From Clostridium_I sp047718555 (GTDB lineage Bacteria; Bacillota; Clostridia; Clostridiales; Clostridiaceae): a DNA stretch of 64,000 nt. Made by a program: the position numbers and the translations under genes. Location of the stretch: the NCBI RefSeq assembly GCF_047718555.1, contig NZ_JBDNRK010000006.1, forward strand, positions 53,185 to 117,184, read 5' to 3'. Shown here piece after piece: positions 8,938-17,630 of this stretch. Within the stretch, counting starts at the first letter, position 1, and each line of letters begins with the position of its first letter. Under the pieces are notes generated by a model that was not told the origin of the DNA, searched no databases, and saw only the letters and a program-made list of their open reading frames with translations.

Positions 8938-9606
8938 ATGAAAGAGTTAATACCTAAAGACCAATATGGCATTTTTGCCGACACAAAAGATACTGCAAGG
9001 GTTGATAGTTTGTTTGTAGCTGATTTTTTTGAAAAGGAACATAAAAATGTTCTACGTGACATTGCTAAAATCACTGACCCCAAATCTGGATTGAGTGAGG
9101 AATTTGCTCGGCTCAATTTTGAGCCGACCTCATACACAGATGGCTGGAACAGAAAGCAAAAAGCTTATGCTATGACTAGAGATGGTTTTACTATGTTAGT
9201 TATGGGATACACAGGACAAAAGGCAATGCGTTTTAAGGAACTATATATTAAACGCTTTAATGAAATGGAGCAATTTATAAAAACATTAGTTTCTGCTCGT
9301 AAGGAGTTCCCATTATTAACGGAAAACATCAAGTTACTTCATGAAAATCCGAAGCCTTATCATTTCAGTAATGAATGCGATATGCTTAACCGCATTGTAA
9401 TTGGGATGACAGCAAAGCAGTTTAGGTTGGCAAACAACATAGAAAAAGGAAAAAGCATTAGACCATATCTCATTGATGAGCAAATCAGTATGCTTGAAAC
9501 CCTACAAAAAGTTGATGTAGGTTTGCTTGTAGCAGTGCCAGACTATGAGCAGCGTAAGCGTCATCTTGAATGGTACATGACAAAATTAAATAATAAGGCA
9601 ATATAA
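8938..9606 (+). CDS. Rha family phage regulatory protein
   Basis: 222 residues; ribosome binding site aaaggagg, seven bases from the ATG. The N-terminal Rha domain is recognisable: V-D-S-L-F-V-A-D-F-F-x-K-x-H-K-N-V-L-R-D-I at about 22-42, Y-A-M-T-R-D-G-F-T-M-L-V-M-G-Y-T-G-Q-K-A near 80-100, and the F-K-E-L-Y-I-x-R-F-N-E-M end. Rha proteins are phage regulators that in some phages block lytic growth in particular hosts. The C-terminal 100 residues resemble an accessory DNA-binding domain. It is the first plus-strand gene after the repeat array and is probably controlled by it. Confidence 0.88.
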   Translation: MKELIPKDQYGIFADTKDTARVDSLFVADFFEKEHKNVLRDIAKITDPKSGLSEEFARLNFEPTSYTDGWNRKQKAYAMTRDGFTMLVMGYTGQKAMRFKELYIKRFNEMEQFIKTLVSARKEFPLLTENIKLLHENPKPYHFSNECDMLNRIVIGMTAKQFRLANNIEKGKSIRPYLIDEQISMLETLQKVDVGLLVAVPDYEQRKRHLEWYMTKLNNKAI

Positions 9607-9621
9607 AAGGGGGAGAATTTA

Positions 9622-9855
9622 ATGTTTTATGTTAAGGAAAAAATAAATGACGCTATGGAAGTGTCAGTAGAAATAAATGATGAAAATGTATTCTGTATCT
9701 GCCCTATTTGTGGATGTGAAGTTAATGTTGACTTTTCAGAAATATTTGCTGATGGGAATGGGGATTTATATGGCACATCTGTTTATTGCAATGAATGTAG
9801 TAAAAAAATCAGAGCGAATTATGGAGGAAAGGGTTATGTGCATAAGCAAATATAA
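9622..9855 (+). CDS. Small zinc-ribbon-like phage protein
   Basis: 77 residues with two cysteine pairs, C-I-C-P-I-C-G-C (about 30-37) and Y-C-N-E-C (about 55-59), arranged like a zinc ribbon. Ribosome binding site aagggggag. It overlaps the next gene by 20 bases. Early-region location only; no function known. Confidence 0.7.
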   Translation: MFYVKEKINDAMEVSVEINDENVFCICPICGCEVNVDFSEIFADGNGDLYGTSVYCNECSKKIRANYGGKGYVHKQI

Positions 9856-10267
9856 CTCAGAAGGTTACCAGGACCCTACTACTTATCAGGCTCTTACAAA
9901 TATTATTAAAGGTGAGAGGGCAGAAAAAAATGCTGCCTTCAAACCTCTTGTATATATTTGTTCACCTTATTCAGGTGATATTGTTGGAAATGTAAAAAAG
10001 GCTCGTGACTTTTGTAGGTTTGCAGTAGATAAAAATACTATTCCAATTGCACCACATCTGTTGTTTCCACAGTTTATGAATGATGACATTCCACAGGAAA
10101 GGGAATTAGCAATGTTCATGAACATGGTACTGCTTGGAAGATGTTCAGAACTGTGGGTGTTTGGAGAAAAAGTATCAAAAGGGATGAGTGCAGAGATTCA
10201 AAGAGCCAAGCAAAAACGTATGACAATCCGCTATTTTACGGAGGACTTAAAGGAGGAGAGCAGATGA
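9836..10267 (+). CDS. DUF4406-like protein (nucleoside 2-deoxyribosyltransferase-like fold)
   Basis: 143 residues from the ATG at 9836 behind ggaggaaaggg. PLVYICSPYSGD (about 38-49), followed by an A-x-x-F-C-R-F-A helix and the C-terminal L-G-R-C-S-E-L-W-V-F-G-x-x-x-S-x-G-M motif, is the DUF4406/nucleoside deoxyribosyltransferase-like pattern. Relatives may act on nucleotides, but for phage members the substrate is unknown. It overlaps the next start by four bases. Confidence 0.82.
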   Translation: MCISKYNSEGYQDPTTYQALTNIIKGERAEKNAAFKPLVYICSPYSGDIVGNVKKARDFCRFAVDKNTIPIAPHLLFPQFMNDDIPQERELAMFMNMVLLGRCSELWVFGEKVSKGMSAEIQRAKQKRMTIRYFTEDLKEESR

Positions 10268-12528
10268 AGTTAGTATTTTATACAGCAAACTGCACAGGTA
10301 ATGCCAAGAACTGCAGCTACCCTAACCGCGTGGAGGCAACGAATGCAGAAGAATTAAAGGCAGTAGTTAAAATTGATCATGTTTGCGGTGAATACAAGAA
10401 CAACTACCGTAGTGCAGATAATTTTGTGGAGTCTGTGGTAGCTGTTATGGATTGCGATAATGACCACTCAGAAAAAGCAAGTGATTGGATTACCCCAGAA
10501 AAGATAGATGAACTTTTACCAGATGTTTCTTATGCCATTGCACCAAGCCGTAATCATATGAAACAAAAGGATGACCAATCAGCAAGACCAAGGTTTCATG
10601 TGTATTTCCTTATTAATCCATGCAAAGATGCCATGGATTATGTGAAGCTAAAAAGAAGGATACAAAATGCTTTTCCATTCTTTGATGATAATGCCTTAGA
10701 TGCAGCACGTTTTATTTTTGGTGCTGATTGCAATGAAGTAATATGGCATGACGGATGGGAGACTATTGATGAAGAATTACCTGTATTTCAAGATGAAGAG
10801 GATACTGAAACAACAGGAGGTTTTTCTATTCCAGAAGGAAAAAGAAACAGTACATTATCCCGTTTTGCAGGTAGAGTGGTAAAACGCTATGGTGCTACAG
10901 AAAAAGCACATCAGATTTTTATTGATGAGGCAAAAAAGTGTGACCCACCAATGGATGATGAGGAACTTACTACTATATGGAATAGTGCCGTGAAATTTGC
11001 TAGGAAGGTACAGAGCCAAGAAGGGTATGTTGCTCCAAATGATTTTAATGATGATTTCACAGGGGAGTCACTCAAACCTTCAGACTTTTCAGATATAGGA
11101 CAAGCAAAGGTTTTGACCCGTGAATATGGAAATGAACTCTGCTACACGGATGCCACTGACTACCTTCGCTTTAATGGGGAGTATTGGGTGGAATCAAAGC
11201 AGCAGGCTGTTGGAGCAATGGAAGAGTTCCTAGATTTACAGCTTGAAGATGCTTTAGATGAAGTGCAGAGAGCCTTAGAGGCTGTTGTGGCAAGTGGAGC
11301 AGTAGAGGATGAAGTTAAAGCAGGAGGTAAAAAGTTTGAAAACTCACTGCAGGGTGACCAGTTGGAGGCATACCGTACTTATTTATCTGCAATAGCATAC
11401 AGATCATTTGTAATGAAACGCCGTGACATGAAATATGTAATAAGTGCCTTACAGGCTGCCAAGCCGATGCTTTCTATCAGTGTAAGTGATTTGGATAAGG
11501 ATGAGTTTCTTCTAAATACACCCAGTGCAACTTATCATTTGAAAGATGGGCTTTCTGGAATGCACGAGCCTGATGCTATGGATTACATCACAAAACAGAC
11601 CTCAGTCACTCCAGGAGATGACGGTAAGCAGTTATGGCTCGATGCACTTGATACATTCTTCTGTGGTGATCAGGAACTGATTGATTATGTACAGCAGATT
11701 GTAGGACTTGCATCCATCGGAAAGGTGTATGTTGAGGCTCTTATCATTTCTTATGGAGAAGGCCGTAACGGTAAATCTACCTTCTGGAACACTATCTCAA
11801 GAGTTCTTGGTACCTACAGTGGCTCTATGTCAGCTGATGCATTGACCGTTGGATGCAAGAGAAATGTTAAGCCAGAGATGGCGGAACTGAAAGGTAAGCG
11901 TCTCATCATAGCTGCTGAACTGGAAGAAGGCATGAGATTGAACACTTCCGTCATTAAACAGCTTTGTTCCACAGATGAGGTTATGGCAGAGAAGAAGTAT
12001 AAGGACCCTTTCAAATATGTGCCAAGCCATACACTGGTTCTATACACCAATCACCTGCCAAGAGTAGGTGCTAATGATGAAGGGACCTGGCGTAGATTAA
12101 TTGTTATTCCTTTCAATGCAAAGATTGAAGGAAATAGTGATATCAAGAACTATACAGATTATCTAGTTCAAAATGCAGGTTCTTATGTATTGGCATGGAT
12201 TATTGAAGGCGCGCAGAAAGTTATTGCAAATGGCTTTAAATTAAAACTTCCATCTTGTGTAGAAAATGCGATTAATCATTATCGTGCTAATAATGACTGG
12301 CTTGGAGCATTTCTTGATGAGTGTTGTGAACTTGACCCTGCTTATAAGCAGAAGTCTGGAGAGTTCTACCAGGAATATCGTGCCTACTGTTTGAGAACAG
12401 GAGAATACACAAGAAGTACCACAGATTTTTATGCTGCACTTGAGGTATCAGGTCTAAATCGTAAAAGGTTATCCAATGGATCATTTATTAATGGGGTGCG
12501 CCTTAAAAACACAGATTTTATAGAGTAA
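10264..12528 (+). CDS. Phage primase-helicase (P4/D5-type, virulence-associated E-like)
   Basis: 754 residues; start at the ATG behind aaaggaggagag. The N-terminal part (about 50-180) has the archaeo-eukaryotic primase-like pattern VVAVMDCDNDH...ARPRFHVYFLINP with acidic metal-binding residues. The C-terminal part is a superfamily 3 helicase: Walker A GEGRNGKST at about 498-506, an IIAAELEEG Walker B-like segment near 541, and LVLYTNHLPRVG (sensor region) near 590. It unwinds and primes phage DNA at the origin, working with the family A polymerase encoded on the other side of the repeat array. Confidence 0.92.
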   Translation: MKLVFYTANCTGNAKNCSYPNRVEATNAEELKAVVKIDHVCGEYKNNYRSADNFVESVVAVMDCDNDHSEKASDWITPEKIDELLPDVSYAIAPSRNHMKQKDDQSARPRFHVYFLINPCKDAMDYVKLKRRIQNAFPFFDDNALDAARFIFGADCNEVIWHDGWETIDEELPVFQDEEDTETTGGFSIPEGKRNSTLSRFAGRVVKRYGATEKAHQIFIDEAKKCDPPMDDEELTTIWNSAVKFARKVQSQEGYVAPNDFNDDFTGESLKPSDFSDIGQAKVLTREYGNELCYTDATDYLRFNGEYWVESKQQAVGAMEEFLDLQLEDALDEVQRALEAVVASGAVEDEVKAGGKKFENSLQGDQLEAYRTYLSAIAYRSFVMKRRDMKYVISALQAAKPMLSISVSDLDKDEFLLNTPSATYHLKDGLSGMHEPDAMDYITKQTSVTPGDDGKQLWLDALDTFFCGDQELIDYVQQIVGLASIGKVYVEALIISYGEGRNGKSTFWNTISRVLGTYSGSMSADALTVGCKRNVKPEMAELKGKRLIIAAELEEGMRLNTSVIKQLCSTDEVMAEKKYKDPFKYVPSHTLVLYTNHLPRVGANDEGTWRRLIVIPFNAKIEGNSDIKNYTDYLVQNAGSYVLAWIIEGAQKVIANGFKLKLPSCVENAINHYRANNDWLGAFLDECCELDPAYKQKSGEFYQEYRAYCLRTGEYTRSTTDFYAALEVSGLNRKRLSNGSFINGVRLKNTDFIE

Positions 12529-12535
12529 TTACAGT

Positions 12536-12699
12536 GATGTGCAGGTCATTAATGGTCAAAATCTAAACTTTTCTTAAATGAAGAAATTATAAAAATGTAT
12601 GTCTACTATAGTCATATATAAAAAGTCCCTATAGCAAAAAATATAAAAATATCATATAAGAAGAGTTTAGGATATGACCACAGTAGACCTGCACAACAT
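12536..12699 (+). repeat. Imperfect 45-bp inverted repeat between primase-helicase and VRR-NUC genes
   Basis: The left arm (12536-12580) and right arm (12653-12699) are complementary over most of their length, including TGTGCAGGTC against GACCTGCACA and the CTAAACTTTTCTTA/TAAGAAGAGTTTAG blocks. The roughly 70-base interval is AT-rich. It could be a transcript-processing or termination structure, or a replication-associated element. It fills almost all of the 190-bp gap between the genes. Confidence 0.7.
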
Positions 12700-12719
12700 T
12701 ATTTTTGATGGAGGTTCGC

Positions 12720-13001
12720 ATGAGAGAAAAGGTCATAGAAAAGAAGTTAGCAATAGAAGTTAAAAAGCGTGGTGGTATCTGTCCAAAGTTCACGTCACCT
12801 GGTTTTGATGGAATGCCCGACCGCTTAATCTTATTGCCAGGTGGGAAGATTGCATTTGTAGAAGTAAAGGCTCCTAAGAAAAAGCCAAGACGACTTCAGG
12901 CTGCAAGACACAGATTACTTCAGGGGTTAGGCTTTCAAGTATTTGTTATTGATGGGGAAGACCAGATTGGGGGTATTCTTGATGAAATACAATCCACATG
13001 A
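12720..13001 (+). CDS. VRR-NUC domain nuclease
   Basis: 93 residues from the ATG at 12720 behind ggaggttcgc. FTSPGFDGMPDRLILLP, then I-A-F-V-E-V-K-A-P, then Q-A-A-R-H-R-L-L-Q-G-L-G-F is the compact VRR-NUC form of the PD-(D/E)XK fold (catalytic D and E-x-K present). Stand-alone VRR-NUC proteins resolve branched DNA such as Holliday junctions. It overlaps the helicase gene by 20 bases, so the two are likely partners in phage recombination. Confidence 0.92.
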   Translation: MREKVIEKKLAIEVKKRGGICPKFTSPGFDGMPDRLILLPGGKIAFVEVKAPKKKPRRLQAARHRLLQGLGFQVFVIDGEDQIGGILDEIQST

Positions 13002-14334
13002 TTATCAAAACTTTGTAACGAATTTTATATTAGAGAATCCAATTTCAGCAGTACTTTTGGATATGGGCTTAGGCAAAAGTGTAATAACTCTTACTGCTAT
13101 ATTTTCACTTTGTCTTGATAGCTTTGAAGTATCAAAGGTTTTAGTTATTGGTCCATTAAGAGTTGCAAGAGATACATGGCCATTAGAAATTAAAAAATGG
13201 GATCATCTTAAAGGGCTTACCTACTCAGTAGCTATAGGTAGTGAAACTCAAAGGAAAGTAGCACTTATGCAAAAAGCTAATGTGTATCTTATTAATCGTG
13301 AAAATGTGGATTGGCTTATAAATGAGAGTGGACTACCTTTCGATTATGATATGGTTGTGATAGATGAGTTATCATCCTTTAAATCTTATAGTGCTAAGAG
13401 GTTTAAAAGTCTATTAAAAGTCAGACCAAAGGTAAAAAGAATTATTGGGCTGACAGGAACCCCAAGTAGTAACGGATTAATGGATTTATGGGCAGAGTTT
13501 AGGCTCCTTGATATGGGTGAAAGGCTTGGAAGATTTATTACTCATTATCGAAATAACTTCTTTGACCCAGATAAAAGAAATCAGCAGATGGTATTTAGTT
13601 ATAAACCTAAAGCAGGTGCTGAAGATGCAATTTATCGCCTTATTTCAGATATTACAATTTCTATGAAAAGTACGGATTATTTGAAAATGCCAGAATGCGT
13701 TATAAATGAGGTTGTTGTAACACTTTCAGAAAAGGAGCAAAAAGATTATAACAGCTTAAAACAAGATTTGGTCTTATCTCTTAAAGATGAAGAAATAGAT
13801 GCAGTAAATGCTGCTGCATTATCGAATAAGCTTTGTCAGATGGCAAATGGTGCTGTGTATGGTGAGGACAAGAAAGTTTTTGAAATACACGATAAAAAGT
13901 TAGATGCATTAGAAGATTTAATTGAATCAGCAAATGGAAAGCCGGTACTTGTGGCTTATTGGTTTAATCATGATTTAGAAAGAGTTAAAAAGAGGTTTAA
14001 GGTTCGTGAAATAAAAACTTCAAAAGATATTAAGGATTGGAATAATGGTGAAATAGAAGTAGCTTTAATACATCCTGCATCAGCAGGACATGGACTAAAC
14101 CTTCAAGCAGGAGGTTCAACTCTTATATGGTTTGGGCTTACTTGGAGTTTAGAGCTTTATCAGCAAACCAATGCAAGATTGTGGAGGCAAGGACAAAATG
14201 AAACAGTAGTTATTCATCATATTATTGCTAAAGGAACAATTGATGAGGACATTATAAAAGCTTTAAAGAGAAAAGAAAAAGTACAATCAGACTTAATAGA
14301 AGCTGTAAAAGCTAAGTTAAAGGGGGAAAAGTAA
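12982..14334 (+). CDS. SNF2/DEAD-box type phage helicase
   Basis: 450 residues; start at the ATG inside the 3' end of the nuclease gene (gggggt upstream). Walker A DMGLGKS is at about 25-31, motif II appears as DELSS at about 128, TGTPSSNGLMDLW is motif III, and QQTNARLWRQGQ is motif VI near 405. This is a complete two-domain SF2/SNF2 ATPase lacking extra domains. Phage members are thought to remodel or unwind DNA during recombination or replication. Directly coupled to the VRR-NUC gene and followed by the DUF1492 gene two bases downstream. Confidence 0.93.
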   Translation: MKYNPHDYQNFVTNFILENPISAVLLDMGLGKSVITLTAIFSLCLDSFEVSKVLVIGPLRVARDTWPLEIKKWDHLKGLTYSVAIGSETQRKVALMQKANVYLINRENVDWLINESGLPFDYDMVVIDELSSFKSYSAKRFKSLLKVRPKVKRIIGLTGTPSSNGLMDLWAEFRLLDMGERLGRFITHYRNNFFDPDKRNQQMVFSYKPKAGAEDAIYRLISDITISMKSTDYLKMPECVINEVVVTLSEKEQKDYNSLKQDLVLSLKDEEIDAVNAAALSNKLCQMANGAVYGEDKKVFEIHDKKLDALEDLIESANGKPVLVAYWFNHDLERVKKRFKVREIKTSKDIKDWNNGEIEVALIHPASAGHGLNLQAGGSTLIWFGLTWSLELYQQTNARLWRQGQNETVVIHHIIAKGTIDEDIIKALKRKEKVQSDLIEAVKAKLKGEK

Positions 14335-14335
14335 T

Positions 14336-14737
14336 ATGACAGCAAAAGAATATTTATCGCAAGCCTATAGAATTGACCAAAGGATAAACAGTAAGCTAGA
14401 ACAGATAATGTCTTTAAGATCTTTAGCTACAAAAGCTACATCAACTTTAAGTGATACACCTCCAAGTGGCACACGCAATGTGCATTCCATGGAAGATACC
14501 ATTGTTAAAATGATTGAGTTGGAAAATGAAATAAATGCAGATATTGATGTGCTTATAGATTTGAAAAAAGATATTATGGAGGTTATTAAAAAGGTAAATA
14601 ACCCAGAACAGCATACGCTGCTAGAGCTTAGATATCTTTGTTTTAAATCTTGGGAGCAAATAGCTGTTGAGATGGGGTATAGCTTACAACATATATTTCG
14701 TATTCACGATAAGGCAGTAAAGGTAATAGTAATTTAA
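14336..14737 (+). CDS. DUF1492 family protein, probable late-gene transcription regulator
   Basis: 133 residues. The N-terminal helical part (L-S-Q-A-Y-R-I-D-Q-R-I-N-S-K-L-E-Q) and the C-terminal sigma-region-4-like HTH (E-Q-H-T-L-L-E-L-R-Y-L...S-W-E-Q-I-A-V-E-M-G-Y-S) are typical of DUF1492/ArpU-like regulators, which sit just before the packaging genes and switch on late transcription in related phages. Position here fits. Role inferred from family and location. Confidence 0.85.
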   Translation: MTAKEYLSQAYRIDQRINSKLEQIMSLRSLATKATSTLSDTPPSGTRNVHSMEDTIVKMIELENEINADIDVLIDLKKDIMEVIKKVNNPEQHTLLELRYLCFKSWEQIAVEMGYSLQHIFRIHDKAVKVIVI

Positions 14738-14938
14738 AAAGATGAGAGTAAATGTGATAGAAAGAGAGTAGCAAATTGTGATTTAATTATAATAGACGAA
14801 GTGAAAAATTAAAGCTGTTGCGAAGTAAAATCTGTAATGGCTTTTCTTTTGAGGGGAGTGTACCCAAAACATTACAGTAAAGTACAGCGAAATAGAGTAG
14901 GATATTATGATAGTATTACAATAGAGAAAAAATAAAAC

Positions 14939-14975
14939 AAGCCTTGTGGGATTGCACCTGCGAGGCTTTCTTTAT
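14939..14975 (+). terminator. Intrinsic terminator at the end of the early block
   Basis: AAGCCTTG (14939-14946) pairs with CGAGGCTT (14961-14968), followed by a T-rich run. It lies about 20 bp before the HNH gene and separates early from late genes. The 200 bp before it (14738-14938) holds no recognisable gene and probably carries the late promoter. Confidence 0.65.
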
Positions 14976-14996
14976 GCCCTTAAGGAGGTGAATGTT

Positions 14997-15356
14997 ATGC
15001 CAAGAAAACCAAAGAGACCATGTTCCCATCCAAGCTGTCCTAACTTAACAGATGGGAGGTTTTGCAAGGAACATGAAAGACAAGAGAACAAACGCTATGA
15101 GAAGTATGGTCGTGACCCAGCTATACGCCGTAGGTATGGAAGAGCATGGAAACGAATTCGTGACAGTTATATCTCACAGCACCCTTTGTGCGAGGAGTGC
15201 CAAAGACAAGGAAAACTTACAAAAGCAGAGGAGGTTCATCATATCCTTCCTTTATCACGTGGCGGAACTCATGAAAGGACTAACCTAATGGCTTTGTGTA
15301 AGTCTTGTCACTCTGCTATTACTGCAAAGGATGGGGACAGATGGAATAGAAGCTGA
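14997..15356 (+). CDS. HNH endonuclease next to terminase
   Basis: 119 residues from the ATG behind aaggaggtg. It has an N-terminal C-x-H-P-x-C...C-x-E-H zinc site and the core CEECQRQGKLTKAEEVHHI...LCKSCHSAIT (about 68-110), a complete HNH fold with His-His-Ile and two zinc Cys pairs. HNH proteins encoded next to terminase genes are needed for DNA cutting at cos sites in HK97-type phages. It is followed by a GC-rich candidate cos region. Confidence 0.92.
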   Translation: MPRKPKRPCSHPSCPNLTDGRFCKEHERQENKRYEKYGRDPAIRRRYGRAWKRIRDSYISQHPLCEECQRQGKLTKAEEVHHILPLSRGGTHERTNLMALCKSCHSAITAKDGDRWNRS

Positions 15357-15394
15357 TGCCTAGTAGAAGGTAGGGGCGGTAGAAATCTCTGTGC

Positions 15395-15445
15395 CGACAC
15401 CGCTGGGGAACGGGCGGGGGGTCACACGCACAAAAACCGCAGTTC
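15395..15445 (+). other. Candidate cos (packaging) site
   Basis: A short block around GGGGAACGGGCGGGGGGTC at 15403-15423, followed by ACACGCACAAAAACCGC, is strikingly GC-rich in an AT-rich genome. It lies between the HNH gene and the small terminase gene, the usual place of cos in phages with this gene order. Assignment is by position and composition only. Confidence 0.4.
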
Positions 15446-15488
15446 AAACAGGGTATTAAACCCATAGGCTAGGAAAGGGGTGAAAAAT

Positions 15489-16067
15489 GTGGCCAAAGAC
15501 GGAACAAATAGGGGTGGCAGACGAGTTCGTGCAGGGGATAAGCAGATACCTCTTTCAGATAAAATTACAAAAGGTAAAGCAGCAAAAGTATTAGAAGTAC
15601 CAAACCTACAACCTGAAACAATATTTGAGGTTGATGAGCTAGATGGTGCTGAAAATTTAAATGGTGAAGATATGCCAAATCCAAGTGATTATCTTAGTGC
15701 AAAACAAAGAGATGGTAAACCACTTGGAGCAGATTTATTATTCACTGAAACATGGAAATGGCTGAAAGAGAGAGGTTGTGAGAAGTTTGTTAATCCAAGA
15801 CTTATTGAATCATATGCTCAAGCCTTTACAAGATATATTCAATGTGAGGAGGCTATTAGTACATACGGACTTTTAGGAAAGCATCCTACAACAGGTGGTG
15901 CTATAGCAAGTCCGTTTGTACAGATGAGCCAATCATTTTTAAAACAAGCCAATCTACTGTGGTATGAGATTTTTGATATCGTTAAGCAAAATTGTACCAC
16001 TGCATTTGTTGGAAATCCTCAAGATGATATTATGGAGGCACTTTTATCGGGTAGAAAGGGAAGATAA
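15489..16067 (+). CDS. Phage terminase small subunit (P27 family)
   Basis: 192 residues when started at the GTG at 15489, which is eight bases from aggaaagggg; a GTG at 15480 lies against that site. The pattern includes E-T-W-K-W-L-K-E-R-G-C-E-K-F-V-N-P-R-L-I-E-S-Y-A, Y-I-Q-C-E-E-A-I, G-A-I-A-S-P-F-V-Q-M-S and Q-A-N-L-L-W-Y-E-I-F, typical of the P27/Ltr small terminase family. It recognises phage DNA ends and recruits the large subunit. Confidence 0.87.
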   Translation: MAKDGTNRGGRRVRAGDKQIPLSDKITKGKAAKVLEVPNLQPETIFEVDELDGAENLNGEDMPNPSDYLSAKQRDGKPLGADLLFTETWKWLKERGCEKFVNPRLIESYAQAFTRYIQCEEAISTYGLLGKHPTTGGAIASPFVQMSQSFLKQANLLWYEIFDIVKQNCTTAFVGNPQDDIMEALLSGRKGR

Positions 16068-16069
16068 AA

Positions 16070-16219
16070 ATGGAGAAACAACTTTTTATGAAACAACTTA
16101 ATCAAAATAAAAATATATTAAGCAAACAACAATACAGAACCTTAAAAGGGCAGGCAGTAGCAGGAGATGTTATGGGTGCAAATAAAGGACTTATAAAAAT
16201 ATTACAAAGGGGGTTTTAG
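16070..16219 (+). CDS. Small conserved phage protein (49 aa)
   Basis: MEKQLFMKQLNQNK...SKQQYRTLKGQAVAGDVMGANKGL ends at TAG 16219. It begins two bases after the small terminase stop and ends one base before the methyltransferase start. Similar short basic proteins containing the Y-R-T-L-K-G-Q-A-x-x-G-D-x-x-G-A-x-K-G-L pattern occur at this position in many Clostridium-type phages. Function unknown. Confidence 0.75.
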   Translation: MEKQLFMKQLNQNKNILSKQQYRTLKGQAVAGDVMGANKGLIKILQRGF

Positions 16220-16220
16220 T

Positions 16221-17501
16221 TTGGATAGAGAAAATAAATTCACTCAAGAAATGCAACAAGTAGAAATATCAAAGCTTGTGCCATATGCTAACAATTCGAG
16301 AACCCATAATGAAAAGCAAATAAAGAAATTACAATCAAGCCTTAGAGAATTTGGTTTTGTAAATCCCATTTTGATTGATAGAGATTTTAATATAATAGCA
16401 GGGCATGGAAGAGTTTTAGCTGCGAAAGAAGATGGAATGAAAACTGTACCTTGTGTATTTGTAGACCATTTAACTGAGGCACAAAAGAAAGCATACATTA
16501 TTGCAGATAACAGACTTGCGGAAGATGCAGGATGGGATAAAGATTTACTATCTATTGAACTTGAAAGTTTAAAAGAACTTGATTTTGATATAGACCTTTT
16601 AGGATTTGATGCAGCTGAATTAAATATACTTTTAGACTCTGCTGAAGATGTAAAAGAAGATGATTTTGATGTTGATGAAGAACTTAAAAATCCTAACATT
16701 ACAAAGCAAGGTGATGTGTGGATTTTGGGAAGGCATAGACTTGTTTGTGGGGATAGTACAAAAGCTGAAACCTATGAAAAGTTGATGGAAGGTAAAAAGG
16801 CAAACTTAATAGTTACCGATCCACCTTATAACGTCAAATATGAAGGCACTGCAGGAAAGATACAAAACGATAATCTTTCAGCAGATGCTTTTTTTAATTT
16901 CCTTTTTGATAGCTTTACCAACATGGAAAAGGCATTAGCTAGTGATGGCTCCATTTATGTTTTCCATGCTGATACAGAAGGACTTAATTTTAGAAAAGCC
17001 TTTGCAGATGCTGGATTTTACTTAAGTGGTACTTGCATTTGGAAGAAGCAAAGTCTTGTATTAGGCAGAAGTCCTTACCAATGGCAGCATGAGCCTGTTT
17101 TATTTGGATGGAAGAAATCGGGTAAACATCAATGGTATTCAGACCGTAAGCAAACTACCATATGGGAATTTGATAGACCAAGTAAAAATGCAGATCATCC
17201 AACGATGAAACCTGTAGCTCTTATTGCTTACCCAATTCAAAATTCAAGTTTAACAAACTCAATAGTTCTTGACCCATTTGGTGGCAGTGGCTCAACTCTT
17301 ATAGCTTGTGAGCAAACAGATAGAATCTGCTGTACTGTTGAACTTGATGAGAAGTTTTGTGATGTTATTGTAAAGAGATTTTATCAGCATTCTTTAGAAC
17401 ACAAGAATTCCGATGAAGCGGGAACGGATATTTTTGTTATCAGAAATGACAATAAAATTCCATATTCTACTGTAATTGCAGAAATGGAAGCTACTGAATG
17501 A
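16221..17501 (+). CDS. ParB-like nuclease domain plus DNA methyltransferase
   Basis: 426 residues, TTG start eight bases after aaaggggg. The N-terminal ParB/Srx-like domain (about 12-100) has V-P-Y-A-N-N-S-R-T-H and I-I-A-G-H-G-R-V-L-A-A. The C-terminal beta-class DNA methyltransferase has DPPY at about 199-202 followed by DPFGGSGST at about 350-358. Such proteins methylate phage DNA, perhaps to escape host restriction such as the type I system in this window. Located in the packaging region as in many related phages. Confidence 0.93.
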   Translation: MDRENKFTQEMQQVEISKLVPYANNSRTHNEKQIKKLQSSLREFGFVNPILIDRDFNIIAGHGRVLAAKEDGMKTVPCVFVDHLTEAQKKAYIIADNRLAEDAGWDKDLLSIELESLKELDFDIDLLGFDAAELNILLDSAEDVKEDDFDVDEELKNPNITKQGDVWILGRHRLVCGDSTKAETYEKLMEGKKANLIVTDPPYNVKYEGTAGKIQNDNLSADAFFNFLFDSFTNMEKALASDGSIYVFHADTEGLNFRKAFADAGFYLSGTCIWKKQSLVLGRSPYQWQHEPVLFGWKKSGKHQWYSDRKQTTIWEFDRPSKNADHPTMKPVALIAYPIQNSSLTNSIVLDPFGGSGSTLIACEQTDRICCTVELDEKFCDVIVKRFYQHSLEHKNSDEAGTDIFVIRNDNKIPYSTVIAEMEATE

Positions 17502-17567
17502 AGAAAACTAAAAAATATAGGTGGTATGTATTCACAAAATAAACTTGATTAATTATACATTATTAGC

Positions 17568-17596
17568 TTGCTATATGTGTGTTTTAGAGTGATATA
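17568..17596 (+). promoter_or_regulatory. Cargo-gene promoter, copy A of a twin leader
   Basis: TTGCTA (17568-17573), 17-bp spacer ending TTTTAGAGT, then GATATA (17591-17596). The same arrangement is repeated at 17985-18013, with TTAGAGTGATATAT conserved. Both are followed by AAAAAACA and a strong ribosome binding site. Confidence 0.5.
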
Positions 17597-17630
17597 TAGT
17601 ATAACAAAAAACACACTTGGAGGTAAGAAA

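Noticed and set aside
10141..10263. Upstream extension of the primase-helicase by 41 residues
   Set aside because: It overlaps the DUF4406 gene in another frame, while a strong ribosome binding site precedes the ATG at 10264.
16244..16699. 151-codon minus-strand frame opposite the ParB-like methyltransferase
   Set aside because: Serine/phenylalanine-rich antisense shadow of a strongly supported gene.
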